A DNA stretch of 64,000 bases from Amborella trichopoda (Eukaryota; Streptophyta; Magnoliopsida; Amborellales; Amborellaceae), in assembly GCF_000471905.2 (NCBI RefSeq), contig NW_006500357.1, forward strand, positions 110,086-174,085, written 5' to 3'. The first letter of the stretch is position 1. Each line of letters begins with the position of its first letter. Both the position numbers and the translations under genes were made by a program. Of this stretch, positions 23,201-35,600 are shown piece by piece. The notes beneath the pieces were generated by a model, which made no database searches, was not told the origin of the DNA, and was given only the letters and a program-made list of their open reading frames with translations.

Positions 23201-24070
23201 CTCCTTCCACATATAATTATGCATCTCTATGTTTCCCTACAATTTCTTTGGTTAATCCGTACCCTACACAATTGGAAGAAGCCATTTAACCTCTAGCGAG
23301 GGCAAATTTGTCTTTTAAAAAGTTTGCGCTCTCAGTAGAAAATAAGGGTTAAAAATATAGATATGTGACCTAGATCGGCCATCCAGACAACCAGTCTGAA
23401 TTTGCGATCCGACTAAGTGAACTGGCTCATAAAAATTTAAAATGATTAGAAAATAAAAATTTGAAAATATTAAAAATAAAAATGGGATCAGTTCTCTGAT
23501 AGAATTAGTCGGTTCTGTTAGTGAATAGACATCCCGGTTCCCAATCAATCGGTTCCCAATATTTTGGAGAAGCGGGACTGACCCCCAACAATTCTAGTCA
23601 GGTTCGCCATTTTTTCAAACCTTGGTAGAAAACATTGATTCCTAAAAGTTGGATCACAGTATAAATCTTATCCCTTTTGTTAAAAACTCAATCATAGTAG
23701 AAATATCTACCATCTCTATCTCAGTTCGTTTTTCGGATAGATTAGCAAGGAAGGTATCCCATATGGCATGAATGAAACTCAAAATATTACATACCCTAAC
23801 TATCTATGCTTTGAATTCATTCCTAAAAATGTACTTACCTTCTAGGTCTCCATCATTTAAGATTTTTGTTATTTAAAAGAAATGTGTGGTTTCTATAAGG
23901 CTGCAACGTTAAACAATCAAATTAAGGCGCACCTTCAAATTTCATCATAACATATAAATTAGGCGTAAAATTCTTTAGGATTTCTTAAAATCTATTTTCA
24001 TTTCTAATTATAAAATTTTAAACTCCAAAACTGGTTAAAATCAACTAGATATATAAACATATGAAATTAA
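20246..24070. repeat. Non-coding paralogous block, copy B
   Basis: Colinear with 7511-11390. It carries the GGGCTAGGCC stretch, the AAGGTTGCAACCTT MITE (from 20900), CT runs and the dispersed repeat at 23345-23625. No gene is seen. Similarity to block A stops at about 24070 inside a MITE. Confidence 0.8.
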
Positions 24071-24579
24071 AAAAAAAAAGAATGTTGGTCAATGATAATA
24101 GCTGAACACCATGAAGTATAAATCATTCATTTTGCGTGTATTGCATGCATGAAAGTGGTCGTCTACGAAAATAGGAAATGCGATTGTAAAGTGGGACGTA
24201 GACCATCAATTTTCTAAGATGATTGGCTCTTGGGCTCTTTAGAATTTAGACAGGAGGGGTGGCTAGCTCTAATCATTGTTCCCTCAACTTGGGGAGGACT
24301 CAGCAGAAGTTACAAATCATGGAAAACAAGACTTTCCAGCTTGTTTGGAGGAGATTCCTTGTTTGCCTCCTACATTACAAGTAGTCCTTGGGGACACATA
24401 CCGTAGCACTTCCTCATTTGTTAACAAGAAGTGCTAAAGGGAACTGGCTTTCGGAAGTTCTAGGTTCTCAAAAATGATAACCTGTAGCTTCCATTATCCC
24501 CTCATGGAAGTTCGCTGATCGTGTTTGTCAGGGAGTTAGTTTCTCGCCTTTTTTACTTTTTTTTTTGGTTTCCCATGTC
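24071..24579. other. Unassigned sequence
   Basis: Base composition is more even here than in the neighbours, and one short frame reads GWLALIIVPSTWGGLSRS. It may be a decayed LINE or gene piece, but I recognise no family. Confidence 0.25.
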
Positions 24580-25390
24580 CTCTCTAACTCCCTCCCTCTA
24601 ACTCATCTCTCCATAAACCATGCTCCTCATCTAAATTCTCTCTAACCGTGTCATTTTTCTCTAACTCTCTCTAAATGTACTCCGACTCCTCTCCCAAAAC
24701 ATGCCCATGACTCCTTTCTCTCTAAATGTGTGGTTTCTCTCTCTAACTCCTCTCTATCTAAATGTACTCTCTCTCTCTAACCATGCCATTTCCCTCCTCT
24801 CAAAGCCTCTCTAGATCCATTTTGTACTCCGACTCCTCTCCCAAAACATGCCCATGACTCCTTTCTCTCTAAATGTGTGGTTTCTCTCTCTAACTCCTCT
24901 CTATCTAAATGTACTCTCTCTCTCTAACCATGCCATTTCCCTCCTCTCAAAGCCTCTCTAGATCCATTTTCTCTCTAACCATGCCCTTTCTCTCCCTAAC
25001 CCCTCTCTCTAACCATGCCCTTTCTCTCCCTAACCCCTCTCTCTAACAGTGCCTTCTCTCTCTAACTCCTTCCTCTTCTAACTGTGTCCTGTCTCTCTCT
25101 ATGTCCTATCTCTAATGTGCCTTTTGTCTCTCTAATGCCATTCTCTCTCATAATTGTCCTTTATCTCTCTCACTCCTTTCTAACAGTTTTTTCTGAAACC
25201 CCTCTTTTTGTCTCTCTAACTATGCCCTCTGTCGCTAACTCCTTTATCTAAATATGCCCTCTCTCTAAAACTGTGGGCCTTCTCTCTATCTCGTGCCCTC
25301 TCTCTACAACTGTGTGCCTTCACTCTATCTCTAACCTACTTACCTCCCTCCCTCCCCCTCCCCTCTCTCTCTCTCTCTCTCTCCTAATTC
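24580..25390. repeat. Pyrimidine-rich tract (CTCTCTAAC words)
   Basis: About 800 bp is built of CTCTCTAA(C), CATGCC and TTTCTCTC words. It contains a perfect 147-bp tandem duplication (24677-24823 and 24824-24970) and a shorter repeat of CCATGCCCTTTCTCTCCCTA (about 24975-25040). It ends in a (CT)n run at about 25365-25383. No coding signal. Confidence 0.9.
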
Positions 25391-27430
25391 ACTGTAAAGC
25401 TTAATCTCTACATTCAAGAACTTCTAGACAGGATATCAAACAAGTATTCCAAAACTTCCAATTGTCAACATTTTTCAGCTTCTAGGGAAGTCAAACTTCC
25501 ATGTTTTAGGGATTCCCCAGCTTCCAATTACCAAATGTGCCCTGGTAATCACCCATAACTCTTCGATGTTTGTTTAGGGTTTTGGTTTCCAATAGAAGAA
25601 TTGCCATAATTGATAAGTCTTCAACAAATCTTGTTTTTTTTTTTTTTTTGTTTGAAACTGTTAATTGTAACAACAACTCTTGGTTATTTTGCGCTATTTC
25701 TAGGGAAGCAAGTGATATCGTTTTCACTAAGAAAACCTAGAATTTGAACCAAAAGGATAATGAGTGACTTAAAAGTTGATTTCAGGTCAACCCAAGGGGT
25801 CCCGCAATCATCTTCTTTTTTCCAATCGAGAACAACCCCACAGTATCAAGTTAGCAACATGTCCTTTGCTCTTTTTTAGTTGTACCAAATTCCCAAAAGA
25901 AATTATGGAAGAGATGCACTGGGCAAAGGGGCTGCTTATCCCGTCCAAAGCCAACAATGCCAAACTAAAGTCCAAAAATCTCAATTTTACAAACCAATGA
26001 TGAAATGTTGGAAGGGACCAATCGATAAATGTAAATATATTACATAAGCTACCCAGCTAAGGCAGAAATTGAGCTCAATTGCCCTTTATCATATCAACGA
26101 AAAGTACCACATCTGCAAAGAGGCCTATTTCTCGCATTTGTTAAGACATAAATTTACTAGTGATATTTAAATGTTGTAAAATGATAAAATTATCATGTCT
26201 TAAGAATTTACCATTACCATTGCCAAAAGGTTCCAGGATTTCCAAATTTTCACTGCCGTGAAAAATCCAAACTATTTCATCCAAAGTGTCACATCACAAG
26301 AGACTTCAAGAAGCAGTTTCCAAAATCAAACACCAAGTACTATTGAATAAAAGGACCTTATCAGGCACCAAAAAGAGATGAAACACAAATTCAATGGAAT
26401 CTATTCTCGAGATTGCGCTATCCACAATATCCAGTCTTATCCATGGATGATTGTATGAACAGTCTTGACATCCACTCATAAACACTGAAAGATCAAGCAC
26501 ACAAACTTAATCATCTTAGTTCTGTTGGGCAAATAACACCATGAAGTTCACCACCACGGATGATACCAATAAGCTACATTCTAAGATAAAGCTAGATTGC
26601 ATTTTTTTTCACTTTTATTCCTCTCGAAAATGTGTCGAAATATTTTCCCAAGCGAAATTCCACTTCCAAAATAGTATTTCACTGTTTGTTTCTCTTTTTT
26701 TATCTTTTTCCTTTGACATACTTGGCTGTAAATGTCATCCGCAAGGAAAGCGTTTTCTTTATTAATTTCAATTTTTTATTTTCTGAAAAAAAAAAAGGAG
26801 AGAGAGAGAGTGAGAGAGGTTTTCATGAAAAATGGAACACTTGATTGCCCATAGAGAAAAGAAAGTGTCATGGACACCTTTAACGAATAACTCTGAGAAA
26901 TGCGAAGCAATAATAATTATATGACCTGTGTATAATGAATCTCTATGTCGTTCTTGGAGTCACGCACTAATTGAGCCTTTGCCTTTTCCCCCGCAACGAC
27001 ATGTTTTATTTCCTTATCTGGGCCCGACAACAAAAAAAATTGATTTCCAGATTACCATAAATACAAAAAAAAAAAAAATGCATCATCAGTATCCTTAAAA
27101 GCCAAAAAGAAATTGATATGTTAAATGTGCCACGTGTGAAGTTAGAGTCATATGCTAAGTACAATCTGGGAGACTATCCATGTGACTGTAATTAGTGCAT
27201 TTACATGCATGAGAATGACCATTTGTATTGCAACAATATAAAGAATTGAACTAGGTTTTCAACATGTTACAAAGAAAAAAGTATAATATTCAAATGGTAA
27301 AATGAAGGGGAAAAATATCCACGGTTCAATCGTTGGGGTTACTGTTCGACAGGAACATAGCTGATATCATTGACTCCCACAAGTAAATGCCGGTGTCGCT
27401 CAGGTAAGTGCTCCCTCCATCAATCCCAAA
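25391..27430. other. No recognised gene; a possible decayed minus-strand exon
   Basis: Mostly AT-rich. The minus strand at about 26487-26352 has a good acceptor (GATCTTTCAG), an open frame (SGCQDCSYNHPWIRLD, then SRIDSIEFVFHLFLVPD) and a donor AAG|GTCC. Just upstream a frame reads IGIIRGGELHGVICPTEL. These could be exons of one gene, but I recognise no family. Confidence 0.25.
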
Positions 27431-27439
27431 GGTTGTAGA

Positions 27440-30400
27440 GAGTTAGCAAATTTGTTTTCCAATATTAACTATAGCTTGTCTGCATCATCTTCCGAGTTTT
27501 TTCCCCTTGTGGCTTCCCTACCCTCTAGCCCTAAAATGCATGGGTCTAGGAGGAACCCATACCGCCATCCTAATTCCCCCCGATGAAGATTAGGTGTGGG
27601 AATATTAGAGGCCTTGGTAGCCATACCAAGCAAGAGCCATGCGCTCTTTAGTCTCTTCCCATTTCCCTCTTATCCTTGGTTTGGTTGAAACTAAGCTCCC
27701 TGCTCCAGATTTACCTCTTATTAGGGACATTTGGGGTAGGACACCCCTGCAATTGGGTCGCTAAAGATTTTTAGGGGGCGTTTTGAGGAGTTTGGGTGCT
27801 TTGGAACCCAACTCTGCTCCAATCCTCCATTTGTAGATTTTCGGTTGATGTTTTTTTTCAAAGAGTCTTTGACAATATTCTGCTTAAAGCCTCCACTATC
27901 TACGATCCCAATTGCCCGACGGCTAGACATGATTTTGGGCCTGAGCTCCTATCTGAAATGACCACCTCTGATGTCCCCTAGCCCCTGGAGAGTGATTTTT
28001 AATATCATTAGATGGGTTCATGAGAAGAGCTCAAGTAGTAGCATCACTGCCTCCATGAGAGCATTCTCAGATTTTATTGACAGTATCCTCTTGCTGGACA
28101 TTCCACTTTATGGGGCTGCTTACACCTAGTCCAACCATGCTGCCGTACCGGCTGCTTACACCTAGTCCAACCATGCTGCCATACCAATCTTGACCAAAAT
28201 CGATAAAGATTTATGATCTTTAATTCCTGGGAAACCAAATTCTAAAGTTCTCATTCTTTTGCCCTCCTTAAGATTACCTCTAACCACAAACCAATTATCC
28301 TTGATACTAGCCCTATCGCTCATGTTAATAAAACTTTTAGATTTGAAATTATTTGGTTAGAAGAACCGGCCTTTCCCCAGCTCTTTAGGAACTGGGGGTC
28401 ATCCTTTAATGTTTTTGGGTGGGTAGGGTTTTGACCATCAAAAAACTCAAACTTTTGAAGGCCTCAATTAAACAGTGAAGTTGATCCGTTCCAGGCAATT
28501 TTATGGACCTCATTCTAGCCCAATCGACCTTGATCCAATTCCTCAATGTTCTGGAAGAATCGAGACATCTCTCTCCACAGGAGCTTCTAGACAAGGTGTT
28601 AACTAGGGAAAATATGTTTCTTCTTTGTAAGCAAGAAGAGACGTTTTGGTTTCAAAGGTCTAGAATTAAATGGCTCAAGGTCGGGGACCAAGATACAACC
28701 TTTTTCCTTAAAATTGCTAGCGCCAGGAGGAGAGGAAACAATATTACTCAACTTAGTGTAGGAAATTGTATCTTCTCCAACCTGACCTGGTCAATAGGCT
28801 TACAGTCAAACACTTTAAAAAACCTCTTCTCCCTGCCATCCTCTCCTAAGCCTTCTCCAGGTAGTATCCCTTTCCTTTCCTTTCCTAGTAAGGATGCCAT
28901 TTCCTTTCTCTGAGGAGATCCATAAGGCCATTTTGGATCTTGGTCAGGATAAAGCCACTGGTTTGGCAGTTTTCCAGTTACCATATTTCAAGATTTTTGG
29001 GATACCCTAAAACCCAACATTCTTGCTTTCTTCTCGGATTTCTTCCATAGAGGTTGTTTGAACTCCGCCCTTACTTGTACATTTATCGCCCTTATCCCTA
29101 AGATTGACGGGGCTGAAATACTCGGAGATTTCAAACTTATTAGCCTTCTTAATTCCTCTTACAAAGTTCTTGCTAAGGTCCTGGCTTCTTGCCTTCAAAA
29201 GGTGTTACACTCTATTATTTCCCTTCCCAATCAGCTTTGTGGCTAATAGACAAATCCTCAATGGGGCACTAGGGAAAAATGGTTAGTTATCAACCTTGAT
29301 TGGGAAAAATCCTACGATCGTGTTGATTGGTGTACCTAAGATGAAATTCAGTCGCATAAGGGGTTTGAAATCAAGTGGAGATCCTAAATCAAGGCTTGAA
29401 TTTCCAGCCCCCAATTTTCTGTCCTTATCAATGGCTCCCCTATGAGCTTCTTCTCTGACTCTCGTGGTCTCAGGCAGGGAGACCTCCTCTCGGCTTTTTT
29501 GTTTACCCCCATTGGGGAACTCTTTACTAGATCCCTCTCTAGGATATATGAATAGGGCATTCTTAGGGGCTTCCTCACTTCTCCTTCAGGTCCCATTCTT
29601 TCTCACTTACTTTATGCAGATGACACTCATCTTTTGCAATATCGAGCCCACCCAGCTGAATAATCTCTGGTGTTTCCTTAGATGTTTTCAGCTTGCCACT
29701 GCGATGAAGGTCAATATGATCAAGACCAAATTGTTAGGTGTTAGGGTCAGTGACTCTGAGGCTGCGACCCTCATGGGTGTGCTATTGAATCCTTCCCCTC
29801 TACCAAATTGGGTCTTCTGCTATGTTTAAGACAGCCTAGCAAACACCTGTGGTATACTATTATCAAAAGATTCTTATGGAAATTTGCAAATTGAAAGGGT
29901 AGGTTCCTCTCTATTGGGGGTAGAATTACTCCCATCAATGGCACTTTGGCCTACAATTCTGTGTTCCAAATGTCCCTTTTCACTATTCCAGTTTTGGTTG
30001 CTAATTGGCTAGAGAAGCTCATGAGAGATTTCCTTTGGAGTGGAACTTCTAGGGATCATAAATTCCATTTGGTTTCTTCAGAAATCATTTGCACTTCAAA
30101 ACAAATTGGTGGTCTTAGGTTTTAGAGACTTAGGACTATGAACCTTTCCCTTTTAGGGAAATGGTGGTGAAAATATGCCTCCCCTCATCCTCTTTTGTGG
30201 AAATCCATCATCCATGCTAGATATGGAATCGAAGAGAATGGGTGGCTTCCCCGCTTCCCATTGTTCTGAGCCTCTAGGGCTTGAAGATCCGTCTATTCAG
30301 TCAAATATGCTTTCAAGAGCTTCTCTAGATTCAAACTAAGCAATGATCTTAGGATTAGATACTAAAAAGAACTCTGGCTAGGTGATCAAACTCTTGATTT

Positions 30401-31681
30401 ACTCTTCCCTCTTTTCCTTCTTGCTGCTAACAATATGCGCTCATCGCCCACTATGTCGATCACATAGGAACTTCTCTATCCTAGACCCCTTTATTCAGAA
30501 GAAACCTCTAAGTTTCTGTATGGCCTACTCTCAGCTCTTTCTTCATCTTCTAAACCTTGTTTTCCCTCAGAGAAGATTCCCTTATTTGGTTCCCCAACCC
30601 CTCATGTATTTTTACAGTCTCCTTGTATGGTTCTCTCCTTCCCCCCTATGAACTCATCTCCCCTTCGTAACAAAATGTGGTCCTTCCCCATACCTCATAA
30701 GGTCCAGGCCCTTCTGTGGACCTTTTGCCATGGCAGAGTTCTAACTCTTGACCAAGAGGCATTTCTCTTTCCAATAGATGCATCCTTTACCTCTAGGAGG
30801 AGGAAAATACCCCACATCCTTTTATTTATGGCCCCTTCATCCCTGTTCGATGGTCCAAAATCCTTCATCATTTTAAAAGTCACACCTCAGTCGGTCCCAG
30901 GATTTCTTCTGGTCTCTACTTCCCCTCCTTATCCTTCCAATGGTATTAAGCTTTGGCGCATTGCAATTGCTGCCCTCTTTTGGTCCATATGGCTAGAGAG
31001 AAAGGCGAGGATTTTTTTCGAGGTGGCCAAATCCCCCAATCCATTTATGAATCCCTCATCTCTTTCAAGGCTTCCTCTATGCCCTCTTTTTCCTGTACTC
31101 CCGTCTCTTATCTCAGAGATAATTGGAAAAACTTGTTGTTATCTCAGTCCCCTTCCACCACCATTAGAGCCTCTTGGTGTCGCCCCCCATAGGCTACCCT
31201 AAAACTAACCACGGATGGTGCTTCCTTCGGCAATCCTAGCCCTTCTGGATATGGAGGCACTCTTTGCCAATTCCAATGGCATTTTCCTCTCCTTTTCTGG
31301 GCCACTGAGTGATTCTGACTCCACAAACATTGTGGCGCTGGTCTTGTTGTAAGGTCTCAAGAAGATGATCCTTTACAACTCTTTGTACTCAGAAATTCAA
31401 GTCGAAAGTGACTCCACCAATTTGATCAGCTGGGCATCCAACCTCGCTATACTACCGTGGCGACTAAATTCCACTTTCGATTACATCCACCTAATCTGCA
31501 GCGAGGTACCACTTCAACCACATTCTTTGAGGGGCAATGAAGCTGTTGATTGCCTTACCAAGGATTAAGCCTGCAACACTTCCCCACCCTCATTTTCTCT
31601 TAACACCAACCTTTGAGCTCACTCTGCTTTCTGTGTCCAGGTACACCCGAAATTTTCAATCCCCCTCTTTCTATCTTATCA

Positions 31682-31712
<31 letters not shown>

Positions 31713-32799
31713 TTGTACCCCTTTTCCAACTTTTTTTTCTCTATTTATATCCCTTACGCCCTTCTCAACCCCAGCTCCCTTATCTGTCTACCTACCTCTA
31801 CCTCTTGTCCCTCTCTCATTCCTTATGTCTATAGCAAAAATATCAAAGAAATAAAAAAGTAAGAAGAAAAGAAAACAAAGGAAGAAAAGACTGAAAAAGA
31901 AAAAGAAGAAAAGAAAGAGGGAAAAAAATTATATATATTGACAATTGAGGAAATTGATATCTACATAGTAGCTCTTGTTGTTTTCATACCCTGCCACTCT
32001 GTTTTATCTTTTCTTTCTGGTTTTCAAAACCCTTCTTTGAGGAATTTTATTTCTCTCTACAAAGCCCTCTATACCTACCTCCACACCACACCCCCCCCAC
32101 CAACCCCTAACCCCCAACAACATTATTACCTCTTGCAGCAAGCCCACTAAGGATATTGAAGCTCTATCAGAATGATATCTTCAAATTCAACTCACATATC
32201 AAAGCTTCTTTTCTTATCAGGCTCAGTTTTGAAGACTGATTTCTCTCTAATCCTCTCTCTTCATTCGTCATTCTTGTCCCCTCTCTCTGTCCTATCTCTT
32301 TAGAAAATTACATAAGGAAGTTGACAACGTAAAAGTTTCTTTTGGATATTTTAGTCACATGTTGATAGTCATCATCTTTCCCTGATGCTCCTTTACATTC
32401 ATCTCTCTCTCAATTATTCCTCTATGATGTTCTCCCTTTATTTCTAACCCTATTTCATTTCTCTCTCATCCTCAATGCTACGTCTCTCTCCTCTTTAGCC
32501 TTCACTCTTTTGGCCCTAGCTCGCCCTCAGTAGCAACGTCAGAAGACTCAAAAGCACACCATGACAATACTCTAGCACTCTGAAGAATTTGTTTTTAATT
32601 TTCTCTTTTTTGGCTATGTTATGAAGCCACCATTTTCTCCCTTCCTTTTCTTTCTTTTCTCTGTTGTCTCTTCCCCCTTTTCTTTCTTTGTAACTACTTT
32701 TGTGTACTGAGCATCCAATTTGTGGGATGCCATCTTTTATTTTCTACTGTAACTCATTACTTTCTTTTATATATAAAGTGAACATTCTTCAAAAAAAAA
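27440..32799 (+). mobile_element. L1-type LINE (RTE by copy-and-paste), degraded, with RNase H
   Basis: A probable end of ORF1 precedes ORF2 at 27583 (MKIRCGNIRGLG, the endonuclease start). Reverse transcriptase motifs follow: QDKATG, TCTFIALIPKIDGAE, SSYKVLAKVLASCLQ and YADDT (YADD at 29613-29624). Then come zf-RVT-like segments (IPHKVQALLWTFCHG near 30690; WRIAIAALFWSIWLERKAR near 30960) and an RNase H remnant (TDGASFGNP, VESDSTNLISW, RGNEAVDCLTKD, stop at 31568). A pyrimidine-rich 3' UTR ends in A9 at 32791-32799. ORF2 is interrupted by many frameshifts and stops, so the copy is dead. A clean target duplication was not found. Confidence 0.9.
28115..28186. repeat. Tandem duplication, 36-bp unit x2
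   Basis: GCTGCTTACACCTAGTCCAA starts at 28115 and 28151. The two copies are almost identical. It lies inside the LINE endonuclease region and is private to this copy or its source. Confidence 0.85.
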
Positions 32800-33105
32800 G
32801 GAATTAAAGGGAAAAGGTTCCACTTGCTGATATCAAGTGAACAAATATTCCCTATAAATTTCAATACCCCCCCTAAAGATAAAAAAGGTTCCCCTTGCAC
32901 AAAAGGTGACCTTTTTCCCTTAGGATAGAACATAAGTCTTAAAATCAAATACACCCTAACTCCCACCCCAAAAAAATATAATTAAAAAAATGGGCCGTAT
33001 CCAATGCTGGTCCCGCCTAAGCAAGGTCTCAAGCGGGGTGGGTTGGAAACAGTCCTAACCTTTGGGTTATGCACAAAGTAGCCGTTCTCACGTAAATATA
33101 GGATA
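32800..33105. other. No gene seen
   Basis: Ordinary non-coding sequence after the LINE tail. A short segment (GGTTGGAAACAGTCC at about 33040) faintly recalls plant Au-type SINE text, but no promoter boxes or tail support that. Confidence 0.35.
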
Positions 33106-33109
33106 GACA

Positions 33110-34275
33110 TAGTTCAAAACAAAGTTTAAACGATGGATTGGTGACCCGGATCGGTCACTTTAAAACCATGTCGGATCAACAACCCGGACTGGAGAATCAG
33201 CTAGTTTTGGCTTAAAAAAATCCCTAAAAATAGTGTTTTTATTTCTTTCGAAAAACGTTTGGGTTGTTATATTATGTATCTTCAATATTTTACAAAAATA
33301 AGTGAATATTAAGACAATGTTCCCCTGTTTGGATGTTTATATAATAATTAATTATAATATAATATTATGATATTGAATTAAACATGCTTCAAAAAAATAC
33401 TAAAAAACACTTTCATATATTATCACGACCTAACCAACTATAAGACTACATACTAAAATTGCAATTATTATATTTTATAATTATTTTACTATACAAATTA
33501 GAGGTAAATTTAAACTTTGTCTTATAATATCATCTAATTTTTTTTAAAAAAACTTATGTACAACTATAATAAAAATAATACATTATAAATTTTAATATAA
33601 TAAATTAATAAAAAATACAGTTTGCTTATGGCTCAAATATGAATTTGTAATCATGTTTTAATGAAGATAAAAAAAAAAATAAATTTATGCTTAAATGAAT
33701 GTTATTGACCTCAAAAATATTTTTTGACAAACTTACTGTGTTTCATTATTTACCTCAAAATTTATTCTTCTACCCACTGTATTTAAACACTTGTATGTTT
33801 ACTTAAAAATTTATTCCTCTACCCACCCTATTAAACACTCGTAGATGCCCCATTTAGTCACCCCATCGTGGTGAGAATGAAGATTTGTCCCCCATAAAAA
33901 TTTAGAGTATGCAAACCCTTCATAAAAGGCCAAACTCGATCCTCAATTGCACGCGTGAGTTAAAAGGTGGGGCTACGATGAGTAGTCACTCATTAATGCA
34001 TGAGGTAGGACCCACATAAAGATAAACTCTAATTGAGATTAAAAATGTGGGCTGTTGTCCCTCGTTTTAAAACAAAATTTTAAATATGCACTGGAAAAAA
34101 ATTCAAAAAATACATTAACCAAGTTTCCTCATTCCAATCGGTTTGGACCAAAACCGGTCAGTTTTGTCAAATATCTGACAAGTTCAAAGGAATCCAACTG
34201 GTTCCCGATATATGGAGGGATCTAGATTGCCATCAACGATTCTCGATCCGAAACACAGAATTTTCAAACCTAAGT
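33110..34275. repeat. Dispersed DNA element, long form
   Basis: The left part has GTTTAAACGATGG and GTGACCCGGATCGG. The right part has GGTTCCCGATATATGG and CGATTCTCGATCC and ends in TTCAAACCT. These match the two ends of the family at 10684-10965, here separated by about 0.9 kb of very AT-rich sequence. No transposase frame. The right edge lies close to the ATP synthase exon. Confidence 0.45.
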
Positions 34276-34647
34276 TCTAACCATCAATGACTGGTTCTGA
34301 TCATCTTATCTATTTCATGGATTGTTAGGCCAACCATTAATAGAAAACAGGTGCATAATTTGGTGTTGACACACGTCATGTCAGAGTTGTTTCGAGAAAT
34401 AAATGTCCATAGAACCAACTTTAAGTTGTTGAAAGTACCAAATTCTTAATCCACAAATCAAGCTGATATTGACATCAAACAGTAGCCTACAATTACTTCA
34501 CAAGAAAATTCCTGGGGAGATTTACTTTATTCAAAAATTTCTAACAATTCATTAAACCGCCTTGAATGCACCTCTTCCAATTTATTCATTAACAAATTTA
34601 ACCAACACTTCATCTCTACTTCTAAGAAGAGATGTTCCAAATCTTAC

Positions 34648-34761
34648 CAGAATTCAATTTGCGGAAACCCTTGCTGATCTTGACAGCAGTAGAGTTGATA
34701 CCACCACAAAGACCTTTATCAGAGGAAATGGTCACAATAACATTCTTCTCCACATTAATGC
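34648..34761 (-). pseudogene. ATP3: Orphan exon, mitochondrial ATP synthase gamma subunit
   Basis: The gamma subunit is the rotor shaft of the F1 sector in the mitochondrial inner-membrane ATP synthase. This 114-bp exon has an acceptor (AATTCTAG|GC), a donor (AATTCTG|GTAAGA) and the translation INVEKN, VIVTISSDKGLCGGINST, then AVKISK and KLNSG. The SSDKGLCGGINS block is a hallmark of the family and is intact. The phases (starts with the last two bases of a codon, ends after the first) fit the known order, where PEKE follows. GFR stands where related proteins have a LYK-like text. I find no neighbouring exon upstream (MKMVAASKLR) or downstream (PEKEV), so this is a captured or deleted gene fragment, unless introns are very long. 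Confidence 0.85.
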
Positions 34762-34975
34762 CTAGAATTAGAAAGCATCAAATAAAACAAGGTCTATCCA
34801 TTATTAATAGAGTGGGAAAAAAATAGATAACAATAAAGAAGCACTGTGCAAACTCAAGGTACATGGAAACCATGATTTAATCCAACAAAGAAAATGAATA
34901 CATCCGAGAGGGAGAAATCAGGTTGCACAAGTAATCTTGAACATGCATCATCAATTTATATGAAGTGTGTGGATT

Positions 34976-35050
34976 TACATATTGACACGCACACATATGC
35001 AAACAAACATGCACACACAAACGCACATGCGCACACACAAAAAAAAAAAT
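34976..35050. repeat. CA/ACGC microsatellite-like tract
   Basis: Degenerate (ACACGCAC)n text ending in a poly(A) run. Confidence 0.75.
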
Positions 35051-35099
35051 ACATATGAATATTTGTGAAAAATGTTAGCAATTCAGAAACAAATATCTA

Positions 35100-35600
35100 A
35101 AAATTCAGTACAAGGTTAAGCATTTAAAACTAAGAGACATGATCGTCATCTTCTTTAAAGCCATTTTCCAATTAATTCGGGTCAGATACAAGAATATTGG
35201 TCCGCCATTCTGCTCAAATTAAAACTACGAGAGACGTCGAAATAATAGAGAAGGAAACTTTATTAAAAAAGCTAATAAATTTTTTCAACCCTAACTATCT
35301 CCTTGGATGAATAGTGCTTAATCACATATCCATCAAGTTAAGGGGGCAAATAGATCTTCGATGCTCGGTTTTCCCTAACCTATTCATGTGAGACTGTATA
35401 CTACGCATAACTAGAGATGAATAACTCTGCTTAAAACAAGGGTGGCCCTAAAAGGGGACGAATACAACTTTGAATAACCACATATTTGTTCATTGATAGT
35501 GGTGAATAAATAAAAACTTCTCATAGCAAACCCTCTCCGAAACTAAGGTCTCAAAAACCAACTCCAATTTTAAAGCCCTACAAGCAGCCTCAATTTTTTA
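35100..35600. other. No gene seen
   Basis: AT-rich non-coding sequence between the ATP synthase exon and the 375-bp duplication. No splice-bordered frame was recognised. Confidence 0.4.

Noticed and set aside
27305-32823. Target duplication around the LINE
   Set aside because: AAGGGGAAAAATATCCAC (27305) and AAAGGGAAAAGGTTCCAC (32806) agree at 14 of 18 sites, but the right copy does not begin directly after the A tail. Too weak.
33000-33110. SINE (Au-like)
   Set aside because: Only a short GGAAACAG...CCTAACC resemblance; no A/B promoter boxes or tail were found.
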